Made by a program: the position numbers and the translations under genes. The notes beneath the pieces were generated by a model. It saw only the letters and a list, made by a program, of their open reading frames with translations, was not told the origin of the DNA and ran no database searches. From Vannielia litorea (lineage in GTDB: Bacteria; Pseudomonadota; Alphaproteobacteria; Rhodobacterales; Rhodobacteraceae), in the NCBI RefSeq assembly GCF_019801175.1, contig NZ_JAHVJR010000001.1:1426001-1490000 (forward strand): a DNA stretch of 64,000 nt, in the 5' to 3' direction. Position 1 is the first letter of the stretch; every line of letters starts with the position of its first letter. Positions 51,279-60,897 of this stretch are shown one piece after another.

Positions 51279-52105
51279 GATCGAAGCTCGCCGCGCTCTC
51301 GCTGGCGCTGGGGCTGATGCCCCCTGCCAGCATGGCAGACTGCCTGGCGCGGGACTTTCTGGCGCTGCCACTGCCGGCGGCCCCCGAACGCCCTGCCATC
51401 GCGCTGGCGCTGGAGCTGGCCTACGAGGGGCTGGCGGTGGATGAGGCGGCGGGCGTGCTCACCTACAACGGACAAACATTCGCCCTGGGAGAAGATCCGG
51501 GCCGCACACCGCAAGAGCGGCTGGCCGACCCGTCGATTGCCGAGACATTCGCGCAGGTCTACCCGCTCGCCTTCGACCTCGGCGCGAGGGCGCAGCCTTG
51601 GTTCGACCCGGGCCGCGCCCGCAGTGACGCGCTCTTCAAGGCGCTCTATGGCGCGAGCGAGGCCGAGGTGGCCGCGAGCCTCAAGCGCGCCGACTTCCGG
51701 CGCGGCACCACGGCGGCCCGGTTCTCGGCCAGCAGCCGGCAATGCGTGGCGACCCAACTCCAGGCCGCGCTTGATGCCATTGCGGCAGAGGGGCCGGAGG
51801 TGGAGAAGGTCTTTGCCGAGGTGGGCGGCAGCTTCAACTGGCGCAAGATCGCCGGCACCTCCCGCCTGAGCGCCCACAGCTTTGGAATCGCAGTGGATTT
51901 CAACACCGCACTGGGCGGCTACTGGCGCTGGTCGGGCGGCACCGAGGGCAACGCGGGCAACTACCGCAACCAATACCCCGAGGCGCTCGTGCGGCAGATG
52001 GAACGCTACGGCTTCATCTGGGGCGGCAAATGGCACCACTTCGACGGCATGCACTTCGAATACCGGCCCGAACTGATCCTGCACGCGAGGCTCGTCGGCG
52101 GCTAG
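51272..52105 (+). CDS. M15 family D-alanyl-D-alanine carboxypeptidase
   Basis: Cleaves the terminal D-Ala of peptidoglycan stem peptides. 277 aa with a signal peptide (~1-22, ends SMADC). The zinc site of M15 is complete: SxHxxGxAxD as SAHSFGIAVDF (H202, D209) and the third ligand in WHHFDGMHFEY (~252-262). It overlaps the caspase gene by seven bases (ATGCTGA), so translation is coupled and the two proteins are probably made together. Confidence 0.92.
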   Translation: MLRSKLAALSLALGLMPPASMADCLARDFLALPLPAAPERPAIALALELAYEGLAVDEAAGVLTYNGQTFALGEDPGRTPQERLADPSIAETFAQVYPLAFDLGARAQPWFDPGRARSDALFKALYGASEAEVAASLKRADFRRGTTAARFSASSRQCVATQLQAALDAIAAEGPEVEKVFAEVGGSFNWRKIAGTSRLSAHSFGIAVDFNTALGGYWRWSGGTEGNAGNYRNQYPEALVRQMERYGFIWGGKWHHFDGMHFEYRPELILHARLVGG

Positions 52106-52146
52106 GCGTGCTGGCGTGCCGAAGCATCTGTAAGATCGGAGAAATC

Positions 52147-52223
52147 TGGCGGACCCAAGAGGATTCGAACCTCTGGCCTCTGCCTTCGGAGGGCAGCGCT
52201 CTATCCAGCTGAGCTATGGGTCC
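52147..52223 (-). tRNA. tRNA-Arg, anticodon CCG
   Basis: 77 bases on the minus strand. Acceptor GGACCCA/TGGGTCC (7 bp), TA, D-arm GCTC..GAGC, anticodon arm CTGCC-CTCCGAA-GGCAG with anticodon CCG, variable loop AGGCC, T-arm AGAGG-TTCGAAT-CCTCT, discriminator G, encoded CCA. All stems pair. It lies just downstream of sufS; no integrase gene is next to it. Confidence 0.96.
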
Positions 52224-52272
52224 GCGTGGCGCCTCGTATAGCCGCCCCGCCCTGCTCCCGCAATCGGGAAAT

Positions 52273-53493
52273 TCAGGCGAAAAGCTCGTGGCAGAGCTCC
52301 AGTGCCGAAACCAGCCGATCGACCTCGTCTTCGGTATTGTAGAGGCCGAAGCTGGCGCGGCAGGTGGCGGTGACGCCCAGGTGCTCCATCAGCGGTTGGG
52401 CGCAGTGGTGGCCGGCGCGCACGGCGACGCCGCGTTTGTCGAGCACGGTCGAGATGTCATGCGCGTGGCCTGCCCCCTCGAGGGTGAAGGAGAAGATCGC
52501 GCCCTTGCCCGCGGCGTCGCCCTGCACGGTGAGCCAGTTGAGGCCGAAGAGCTTTTCACGCGCGTAGTCGCGGATGCGGGCCTCGTGGGCGGCGATGTGC
52601 TCCATGCCGAGCCCCATCATGTACTCCAGCGCCGCGCCGAGGCCGATGGTGGCGACGATGCCGGGCGTGCCGGCCTCGAATTTCATCGGCGGGTCGGTGT
52701 AGCTGACGGCCTCGCGCCCCACTTCGCGGATCATGTCGCCGCCACCCATGAAGGGGCGCATCTCGGCCATGCGGTCCTTGCGGATGTGGATCGCGCCCGA
52801 GCCGCTCGGCCCGTAGAGCTTGTGGCCGGTGATTGCATAGAAATCGGCGCCAATCTCCTCGACGTTCACCGGCATGTGGACGGCGGCCTGACTGCCGTCG
52901 ATCAGCGTGGCGACGCCCTTCTCGCGGGCCGCCTTGCAGATGGCGGCCACGTCGACGACCGTGCCGAGCACGTTGGACATGTGGGTGACGGCGACAAGCT
53001 TTGTTTTCGGGCCGATCGCGTCGATCACCTTTTGCGCAGGCAGCGAGCCGTCGGGCTCGGGCTCGACCCACTTGAGGACCACGCCCTGCCGCTCGCGCAG
53101 AAAGTGCCAGGGGACGATGTTGGCGTGGTGCTCCATCACCGAAAGCACGATCTCGTCGCCCGCCTCCAGCCGGGGCGCGGCCCAGCCGTAGCTGACGAGG
53201 TTGATGCCCTCGGTGGTGCCGGTGGTGAAGACGATCTCGTGCTCGTCCTTCGCGCCGAGAAAGCGAGCGATGGTGCCGCGCACGGCCTCGTATTTGTCGG
53301 TCGCGAGGTTGGAGAGGAAGTGCAGGCCGCGGTGGACGTTGGCATATTCCATCTCGTAGGCGCGGGTGACGGCCTCGATCACTGCGCGAGGCTTTTGCGC
53401 TGAGGCGCCGTTGTCGAGATAGGTCAGCGGCTTGCCGTTCACCTCGCGGGCGAGGATCGGAAAGTCGGCGCGGATGGCGGAAACGTCATACAT
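52273..53493 (-). CDS. sufS: Cysteine desulfurase SufS
   Basis: PLP enzyme moving sulfur from cysteine to the Suf scaffold. 406 aa. PLP Lys is in AITGHKLYGPSGSG (~226), catalytic Cys in VRAGHHCAQPLMEHLG (~361, the type-II loop of SufS). It closes the long suf cluster; its start overlaps the end of a YIP1-type membrane gene by 8 bp (53486-53493). sufE, sufA and sufT genes do not follow here. Confidence 0.96.
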   Translation of the reverse strand: MYDVSAIRADFPILAREVNGKPLTYLDNGASAQKPRAVIEAVTRAYEMEYANVHRGLHFLSNLATDKYEAVRGTIARFLGAKDEHEIVFTTGTTEGINLVSYGWAAPRLEAGDEIVLSVMEHHANIVPWHFLRERQGVVLKWVEPEPDGSLPAQKVIDAIGPKTKLVAVTHMSNVLGTVVDVAAICKAAREKGVATLIDGSQAAVHMPVNVEEIGADFYAITGHKLYGPSGSGAIHIRKDRMAEMRPFMGGGDMIREVGREAVSYTDPPMKFEAGTPGIVATIGLGAALEYMMGLGMEHIAAHEARIRDYAREKLFGLNWLTVQGDAAGKGAIFSFTLEGAGHAHDISTVLDKRGVAVRAGHHCAQPLMEHLGVTATCRASFGLYNTEDEVDRLVSALELCHELFA

Positions 53494-54097
53494 TGGGCGG
53501 GGTTCCGGGGATGGTCACGCCGATGATGGCGAGCAGGATCGACAGGGCGAAGATGGCACCGAGGCCGGTAAGCAGGATGCCGAGAAACACCAGCGGCGGC
53601 TTGGTGAAGCCATGGAGCTCGGTGGTCATGCTGGTGAGCAGGTAGAAGAAGACGAAGACATTGAACAGCATCACCCCGGCAGCCAGCGGCGGAAAGATGA
53701 GGATCAGCAGGATCTCTACCGCCTGAAGCACGATGAGGGCAAATTGCAGCAGCGCCATCAGCAGGATCGCATCCTCCAGCCGCCCGCTGCCGCCAAAGGC
53801 GCGGCCGACCCAGTGGATGCCGAAGACCATGAGGATCAGCAGGCAGCCCTGAACCGCGCCCAGCAGCATGGGGCTGAGGGCGAGCGCGGGGGCAAGGGCA
53901 TTGTCCTGCGGCATCTCGACCGGCCCCATCATGAGGCCGAGCACGTGGGCGAAGATCAGTTCGATCACCAGAACGAGGGCGAAGATCTGCCATGCGGTGG
54001 AGGCGGCGAGGCGCATGTCTTTCACCCGGGCCATCGCCTCGCGCGGGCGGCGGGCGGTGAGCTCGAGCAGTTTCAGCAGGCTGGGCGCGTTGGTCAT
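53486..54097 (-). CDS. YIP1 family membrane protein in the suf cluster
   Basis: 203 aa, about five spans. It has the family-like N-terminal TARRPREAMARVKDMRL and an intracellular-trafficking-type YIP1 core (GIHWVGRAFGGSGRLEDAILLMALL). It overlaps sufS (8 bp) and the preceding membrane gene (ATGA, 54094-54097), so it is translationally coupled between sufD and sufS. No direct link of YIP1 proteins to Fe-S assembly is known to me. Confidence 0.8.
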   Translation of the reverse strand: MTNAPSLLKLLELTARRPREAMARVKDMRLAASTAWQIFALVLVIELIFAHVLGLMMGPVEMPQDNALAPALALSPMLLGAVQGCLLILMVFGIHWVGRAFGGSGRLEDAILLMALLQFALIVLQAVEILLILIFPPLAAGVMLFNVFVFFYLLTSMTTELHGFTKPPLVFLGILLTGLGAIFALSILLAIIGVTIPGTPPNV

Positions 54098-54615
54098 GCG
54101 CTGGCTCCTTCGGCGGAGGGGCCGAACTCGGCCTCCGTAAGGCAGAGGCCCCAATGGGCAAAGAAGGCGATGGTGACGATGGCGCCGACCAGCGTGGCCT
54201 CGGCCCCGTCACCGATGAAACCACGGGTGAGGCCGTAGAGCAGCATCAGAGGCGAGATCACCAGCACCGTCCAGAACAGGGCCAGACGGGCGCCATAGGC
54301 CGTGCCGCGCCCGCCGAGCGCCTTGCACACCAGATGCGAGAGCAGCGCCACGAGGTAGAACACCAGCGGCATGATGAAGAGCCATGCCAGCAGGGTGCCG
54401 CCGATCAGCATTTGCAGCGGCTGCTCGGCTTCTGCCCCGAGCTTTTGCAGCTCGGCATCACGCGCCAACCGGGGCCATTGCGCGATGAAGATCACGAGGC
54501 AGCCCGCCATGAGCAGCATCAGCGCCCGCTCCTCACGGGGCGGGCCTGCGAGCATCCGGCGCAGCGTGGCGCGCGGCGCCCGCAGGCTGGCCAGCATATT
54601 GGTGGTGACGGCCAT
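54094..54615 (-). CDS. Second YIP1-like membrane protein in the suf cluster
   Basis: 173 aa with about four spans. The layout is similar to its neighbour (RAPRATLRRMLAG N-terminus, HLVCKALGGRGTAYGARLALFWTVL core), so the two are probable diverged paralogues. The ATG at 54615 replaces an upstream extension. It is 10 bp downstream of sufD. Confidence 0.75.
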   Translation of the reverse strand: MAVTTNMLASLRAPRATLRRMLAGPPREERALMLLMAGCLVIFIAQWPRLARDAELQKLGAEAEQPLQMLIGGTLLAWLFIMPLVFYLVALLSHLVCKALGGRGTAYGARLALFWTVLVISPLMLLYGLTRGFIGDGAEATLVGAIVTIAFFAHWGLCLTEAEFGPSAEGASA

Positions 54616-54625
54616 GCCCTGCCCT

Positions 54626-55933
54626 TCAGCCGCTGTGCCGCTGGAGCCATGCGGCAAGCCGCTCGGTCAGCTCACCGGCGAGATCCTTGTTCTCGATCTC
54701 CTCGATGGCCTCGGCAACGAAGGCCAGCACCAGAAGGCTCTGCGCCTCCTTACGCGGGATGCCGCGCGACAGGAAGTAGAACAGCGCGTCCTCGTCGATC
54801 GCCCCGGTGGTGGAGCCGTGGGAGCAGGCGACATCGTCGGCGTAGATCTCCAGCTCCGGCTTGGCGAGAAACTGGCTGTCATCGTCCAGCAGGAGCGACT
54901 GGCTGATCTGGTAGCCGTCGGTCTTTTGAGCGCCTTCCTTCACGAGGATCTTGCCTTGGAACACGCCCTTGGCGCCGTTGCGCAGCACCTTCTTGAAGAC
55001 CTGCCGGCTTTCGCAGTTCACCGCGTCATGAGTGATGAACACGGTGTCATCGTGGTGAAAGTCGCCATCGCCAAGGCAGGCGCCCGCGATATGGGCCACC
55101 GCATCGTCGCCGGTGAACTCGATCACCGCCTCGTTGCGGGTGAGCACGCCGTTCACCGTGAGTGTGAAGCTCTTGAAGGTGCTCTCCTCCCCCAGACGGG
55201 CGAAGATATGGCTGACGGCGCGGCGCTCGTGGTCGCGGCCCTGCGCGCGGATGTGGTGGAAGGCGCCGGTATCGGCCACGTCCACCTCGAGCACCTTGTT
55301 GAAGCGGGCGGCGGCAGGGCCGTTCTCCAGCAGGGTCAGCTCGGCCCCGGCCTCGACCTTGACCACGTGATGCAGGATCGCGTCGGAGGCCTCGGCATTG
55401 TGCAGGTAGGTGATGTGGACGGGCTTGGAGACCTTGCCGGTCGCCCGGATCAGGATGCCGTCACTGGCCAGCGCGGTGTTGAGCGCGGCGAGCGGGCGGG
55501 CCACGGGCTGCTGCCCACGGGCCTCGAGCGTGCCGTAGAGGCTTTGCGCCCAGTGAATATCAGCCGCCTCGGCCTCGGAGAGCCGGGCAATCTCGAGCCC
55601 CTCGCCCTCAAGGCTGTCGGAGGCCTCGGCATCGAAGACGCCATCGACGAAGGTCAAGTGCAGCCGGTCCACGCCGCCGAAGATCAGCGTTTCCTGCGGA
55701 TCGAAGGTGGCGGCCTTCACCGGCTCGGGCTGGCTCAGCGTGGTCGGGTCGGTGAACTTCCAGTATTCGTCGCGGCGGTGCGGCAGGCCGAGGTCGATGA
55801 GGCGGCTCAGCGCCTCCTGACGGGGCGTGGCGGACCAGCCGGAGGCGGCGGGCATGGGCGTGGCGGCAAGCCGCGCCTCGGCCAGCGCCCGGCGGTCGGC
55901 GGCCATGATCTCTTTGCGGGATTGCGCTGCCAT
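54626..55933 (-). CDS. sufD: Fe-S cluster assembly protein SufD
   Basis: Scaffold partner of SufB and SufC. 435 aa. A right-handed beta-helix core is preceded by the typical N-terminal YWKFTDP (~57). The C-terminal conserved region has EIYADDVACSHGSTTGAIDEDALFYFLSRGI (~355-385; split reading), including the His that helps bind iron. The start overlaps the sufC stop by one base (TGATG). Confidence 0.96.
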   Translation of the reverse strand: MAAQSRKEIMAADRRALAEARLAATPMPAASGWSATPRQEALSRLIDLGLPHRRDEYWKFTDPTTLSQPEPVKAATFDPQETLIFGGVDRLHLTFVDGVFDAEASDSLEGEGLEIARLSEAEAADIHWAQSLYGTLEARGQQPVARPLAALNTALASDGILIRATGKVSKPVHITYLHNAEASDAILHHVVKVEAGAELTLLENGPAAARFNKVLEVDVADTGAFHHIRAQGRDHERRAVSHIFARLGEESTFKSFTLTVNGVLTRNEAVIEFTGDDAVAHIAGACLGDGDFHHDDTVFITHDAVNCESRQVFKKVLRNGAKGVFQGKILVKEGAQKTDGYQISQSLLLDDDSQFLAKPELEIYADDVACSHGSTTGAIDEDALFYFLSRGIPRKEAQSLLVLAFVAEAIEEIENKDLAGELTERLAAWLQRHSG

Positions 55934-56688
55934 CAGGCCATCTCCGCCAGAATGTCGGCGTAGCCGTTGTGCTCGACCTCGAGCGCCAGCTCGGGGCCGC
56001 CGGTCTTGACGATGCGGCCATCGGCCATGATGTGCACCACGTCGGGTTTGATGTGATCGAGCAGGCGCTGGTAGTGGGTGATCACGAGGAAGCTGCGGCC
56101 CTCGCTACGCAGGGCGTTGACCCCGTCGGCCACCAGCTTCATCGCGTCCACATCGAGCCCTGAGTCGGTCTCGTCGAGGATGCACATCTTCGGCTCGAGC
56201 ATCGCCATCTGCAGGATTTCGTTGCGCTTTTTCTCACCGCCGGAGAAGCCCATATTGACCGGGCGCTTCAGCATCTCGGCATCGATTTTCAGGCTCTTGG
56301 CCTTGGCGCGGACCTCCTTGAGGAAGTCGGTCGCGCTCATCTCTTCCTGCCCGCGCGCCTTGCGCTGCGCGTTCACGGCGGTGCGCAGGAAGGTCATGTT
56401 GGACACGCCCGGAATTTCGACCGGATACTGGAACGCCAGAAACAGCCCCTCGGCGGCGCGCTCCTCGGTCTCCAGTTCCAGCAGGTCGGCGCCTTCCATC
56501 ACGGCGGAGCCTTCGGTCACCTCATAGCCCTCGCGGCCCGAAAGCACGTAGGAGAGCGTGGATTTGCCCGAGCCGTTCGGCCCCATGATCGCATGGACCT
56601 TGCCGGTTTCGACGGTGAGATCGACGCCCTTGAGGATCTGCTTGTCCTCTTCTTCAAGTTTGACGTGGAGGCTTTTGATTTCCAACAT
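55933..56688 (-). CDS. sufC: Fe-S cluster assembly ATPase SufC
   Basis: ATPase of the SufBC2D scaffold. 251 aa. Walker A GPNGSGKS at 36-43, signature MGFSGGEKKRNEIL near 148-161, and Walker B CILDETDSGLD near 169. The ATG at 56688 is chosen; the longer frame to 56901 runs antisense to nothing useful and lacks a ribosome site. Directly followed by sufD. Confidence 0.97.
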   Translation of the reverse strand: MLEIKSLHVKLEEEDKQILKGVDLTVETGKVHAIMGPNGSGKSTLSYVLSGREGYEVTEGSAVMEGADLLELETEERAAEGLFLAFQYPVEIPGVSNMTFLRTAVNAQRKARGQEEMSATDFLKEVRAKAKSLKIDAEMLKRPVNMGFSGGEKKRNEILQMAMLEPKMCILDETDSGLDVDAMKLVADGVNALRSEGRSFLVITHYQRLLDHIKPDVVHIMADGRIVKTGGPELALEVEHNGYADILAEMA

Positions 56689-56767
56689 TTTTCTTACCTT
56701 TGCAAAGCGAATGGCCCGGCGACCCAGAGGGGTGCCGGGGGTGTGAGAAACCGACCGTGGAATGCGG

Positions 56768-57229
56768 TCAGAAGATCGAGAAGCTGTAGCCCGCCTGCAC
56801 CAGCGAAACGAACTGTTGATTGAAGAGCGCGGCCGAGAGGCCGGGGGCAAACTCGGGCAGCATGGTTTCGGCCGACATCTCGCCAACCACCCCGGCCACA
56901 AGCGCGCCCTGCCCCAGAAAGCCGCGCGCCCTTATGCCTTGCGAGAGCACATAGGCGATGACCATGATCGCGATGATGCCCACCATCGCGCCCGTGCCCT
57001 CCAGATAGGCCATCGCGTCGCCGCCCAGCCAGAGGTGAAACTCCACCATTGAGGCGCCAAGGCTGGCCACCGCGCCCAGAATCAGGCCGCGGGCCACATC
57101 CCCTGCGCCCGGCTCGTCGCTCCCCGGCCGTGCCGGGGCCTGCGCCGAAGGCTCCGCCGCCGTGGCGGGCGCGGCTTTCGGCTGCGCATCCAGCCGGGCG
57201 AGACGGGCCTGAAAGTCCTGCTGCGCCAA
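56768..57229 (-). CDS. Unrecognised membrane protein, TTG start, in the suf cluster
   Basis: 153 aa. A cytoplasmic N-terminus of ~45 residues (Ala/Pro/Gln-rich) precedes three hydrophobic segments (~48-66, 75-97, 105-125). It starts with TTG at 57229; AGGAGGG lies 7 bases before it and overlaps the stop codon of the preceding gene, so coupling is likely. No family recognised. It ends 79 bp upstream of sufC. Confidence 0.7.
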   Translation of the reverse strand: MAQQDFQARLARLDAQPKAAPATAAEPSAQAPARPGSDEPGAGDVARGLILGAVASLGASMVEFHLWLGGDAMAYLEGTGAMVGIIAIMVIAYVLSQGIRARGFLGQGALVAGVVGEMSAETMLPEFAPGLSAALFNQQFVSLVQAGYSFSIF

Positions 57230-57241
57230 CGCCCTGCCCTC

Positions 57242-57769
57242 CTACACCGGCAACCGCTGCAACAGGTGCCCGTAGAGCACCGTGTTGGGATCGGTCGTAG
57301 AGATCACCGCGTTCACCCATGTCGGGCCGAAGAACTGGGCAAAGAGCTCGGGCGCGCGATGCACCAACATATGCATGGTGAGCGTGCCGGCCCCGGTGCC
57401 GACCGTGGCGACAACGACCTGCGTGACCGAGCGCATCTGCACGATCTGGCAGAGCACGAAGGTCAGAATCACGGCCATCACCGCATCCACCGCCAAGGTA
57501 CTGGTCAGCACCTGCCCGCCCTCGGGCACGCCGCTCACCGCCAACCGCCCGTAGCGCGCCACGGAGATCGCCAGCAGACCGATGGCAAAGGCCATCGGCA
57601 GTGAGACGGTGTGAAACACCCGCGCGACCGGCCCGTTCTTGCCCTTGCGACGCTGCTGCTGGATCGGGGAATGCACAACGCCGTCCGGGGCCCATTGCTT
57701 GCCCTTGTTGATCCGGGAGATCCGGTCGTTGAACGTATCCAAGCTCGCCACGGGTGCCCTCAGCCTCAT
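57242..57769 (-). CDS. Unrecognised membrane protein in the suf cluster
   Basis: 175 aa. A ~55-residue polar N-terminus (basic, Lys/Arg-rich) precedes three hydrophobic segments (~62-82, 95-118, 124-145). Its shape is like the following 153-aa protein: soluble N-terminus and a small membrane bundle, so the two may be subunits of one complex. ATG at 57769; a TTG 27 bases further upstream was rejected. Confidence 0.72.
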   Translation of the reverse strand: MRLRAPVASLDTFNDRISRINKGKQWAPDGVVHSPIQQQRRKGKNGPVARVFHTVSLPMAFAIGLLAISVARYGRLAVSGVPEGGQVLTSTLAVDAVMAVILTFVLCQIVQMRSVTQVVVATVGTGAGTLTMHMLVHRAPELFAQFFGPTWVNAVISTTDPNTVLYGHLLQRLPV

Positions 57770-57923
57770 CGTCGGTCTTGCGTGTTGGTGAACCAACTAT
57801 CAACCGATTGGGGCAGGATTGGGGAAAATGCGTCTCGAAAGGCGGGCATGGTAAACCGCCCGCCGGGCCATGGCGGCGCTGTGGCGCAGATGCGCAGGAG
57901 AGAGAAACAGCGACCTGCATCGT

Positions 57924-58850
57924 CTAGACTTTCGCAGCTCCCACCGGATCGGCAGGCTGCGGCGCCTCCTCCGGCTCTTTCAACGCCTCTTCGGGCACCC
58001 GGCCCATGTAGTGGCCCACAACGTGGCTGGCGATCGCCCCGCGATCCTGCAGCAGGGTCAGGCAGAAGGCGCAGAGGTCGTAGCTTTCGGCAACGGCATC
58101 GGCCAGCAGCGCGAGAGCCTTCAGCTGGAAATCGCTCAGCTTTTCAGGGGCTTCCATGTTGCGGATGTAAACCGCATCGCCATCGAGCAACTGGCTGCCC
58201 GCCTTGCGCTTGAACTGCTTCCAGCGCCGCGACGAGAGCACAACCGACTTCTGGTGCAGGAACTTGTGCAGCACAAAGCCCTGCCGCCGCAGCTCTGTAT
58301 CCAGCTCGGCCCAGGTCGGCTCATCCTCGTACATCTGGTAAAACCGCACCTCGGGGATCACCATGACCGCCTCGGAGAGCGTTTCGGGGCCGCCCTTCAT
58401 CACATCCAGCTCAGCGCCCTGCACATCCATCTTCAGCAGGTCGAGCTTGGGAAAACCCTTCACCTTGTCGAGCGCCACGAGGGTCATCGGGATCTCGGTG
58501 ATCTCGCGCTTGGTCCAGAACCCCTTGTTCAGGTAGCGCGCGCAGGCCTCGGAGAACTTGAAGACCGAAGAGAGCGAGCCGAGCTGGTGGGCATAGAAGG
58601 TCGCCTTGCCCGGCTTGCCGACGGCGGCGTTGTAGAGCGTGGTGCGCTCCGGCTTGGCCTCTTCCAGCTCGGCAAAAGCCAGCGGCTCGGGCTCGAAGGC
58701 ATGAAGCTGCGCCGCCCCCGCGCCCATGATCAGCCGGTAGCCGGGCTTCTCATTGGTCAGCCGCGCGCCGATATCGGCCACGTTCAGCTCGCGCTCCAGA
58801 TTCAGATTCTGGATCAGCCATTCGGCGCGTTTCTTGCGGTTCAAGGCCAT
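57924..58850 (-). CDS. FkbM family methyltransferase
   Basis: 308 aa. SAM-dependent methyltransferase of the FkbM type: NVADIGARLTNEKPGY region (~23-38) for SAM, a DVQGAELDVMKGGPE motif (~150-164) typical of the family, and an extended C-terminus with no assigned domain. FkbM enzymes O-methylate sugars and polyketides; the acceptor here is unknown. It is embedded between ybjQ-like and membrane genes of the suf cluster. Confidence 0.87.
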   Translation of the reverse strand: MALNRKKRAEWLIQNLNLERELNVADIGARLTNEKPGYRLIMGAGAAQLHAFEPEPLAFAELEEAKPERTTLYNAAVGKPGKATFYAHQLGSLSSVFKFSEACARYLNKGFWTKREITEIPMTLVALDKVKGFPKLDLLKMDVQGAELDVMKGGPETLSEAVMVIPEVRFYQMYEDEPTWAELDTELRRQGFVLHKFLHQKSVVLSSRRWKQFKRKAGSQLLDGDAVYIRNMEAPEKLSDFQLKALALLADAVAESYDLCAFCLTLLQDRGAIASHVVGHYMGRVPEEALKEPEEAPQPADPVGAAKV

Positions 58851-58859
58851 GCGTGGCTC

Positions 58860-59171
58860 CTAGCCCAGAGTCACAGCCGTGCCCGAGGCACTGACCATCA
58901 GCATGTTGTTGATGACCTCGTAGTCGAGATCGACCCCCACCACCGCATTGGCCCCCAAAGCGGCGGCCTTCTCCTGCATTTCGCGCAGCGCGGTCTCCCG
59001 CGCGCGGCCCAGCTCTTGCTCGTAGGCCGCCGAACGCCCGCCGACGATGTCGCGAATGCCGGCGAAGAGATCGCGGAAGATGTTCGCACCAAGAATGGCC
59101 TCGCCGGTGACGATGCCCTTGTAGCCGGTGATGCTCTTGCCCTCGACGGAGGGCGTGGTGGTAACGATCAT
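58860..59171 (-). CDS. YbjQ family (DUF74) protein
   Basis: 103 aa. The complete YbjQ domain: MIVTTTPSVEGKSITGYKGIVTGEAI at the start and ALGANAVVGVDLDYEVIN (~79-96) at the heart. These pentameric beta proteins have unknown function, perhaps heavy-metal binding. The ATG at 59171 overlaps nothing; it lies 1 bp after the stop of a 58-aa membrane gene. Confidence 0.9.
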   Translation of the reverse strand: MIVTTTPSVEGKSITGYKGIVTGEAILGANIFRDLFAGIRDIVGGRSAAYEQELGRARETALREMQEKAAALGANAVVGVDLDYEVINNMLMVSASGTAVTLG

Positions 59172-59172
59172 C

Positions 59173-59349
59173 TCACTTCTCCCGTTGGCGCCAGACGAAG
59201 CGCGCGAAGAGCGAACCAAGGAACCCCGACACGAAGGACACCAAGACCACGGCCCCGAGCGGCAGCATCCCCGCCACCTGATCTACGCCCACGGCGAAGA
59301 CGGCGCAAAACGCCCCGGTGGTGAATGCCGCGATCAAGGCCGCCTTCAT
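59173..59349 (-). CDS. 58-aa small membrane protein between sufB and ybjQ
   Basis: An uninterrupted frame from ATG at 59349 (3 bases after the sufB stop) to TGA at 59175-59173 (1 base before the ybjQ ATG). The translation has two hydrophobic segments (residues ~4-26 and ~30-50) and ends in FVWRQREK. The tight packing between two genes argues that it is translated. Its function is unknown. Confidence 0.75.
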   Translation of the reverse strand: MKAALIAAFTTGAFCAVFAVGVDQVAGMLPLGAVVLVSFVSGFLGSLFARFVWRQREK

Positions 59350-59352
59350 GGC

Positions 59353-60864
<1,512 letters not shown>

Positions 60865-60897
60865 CGTCTTTCCTTTCAACGGCTTGGGGAGCGTTCT

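Noticed and set aside
52147..52223. tRNA-Arg as an integration site of a genomic island
   Set aside because: No integrase, no repeated tRNA 3' fragment and no composition change in the flanking DNA.
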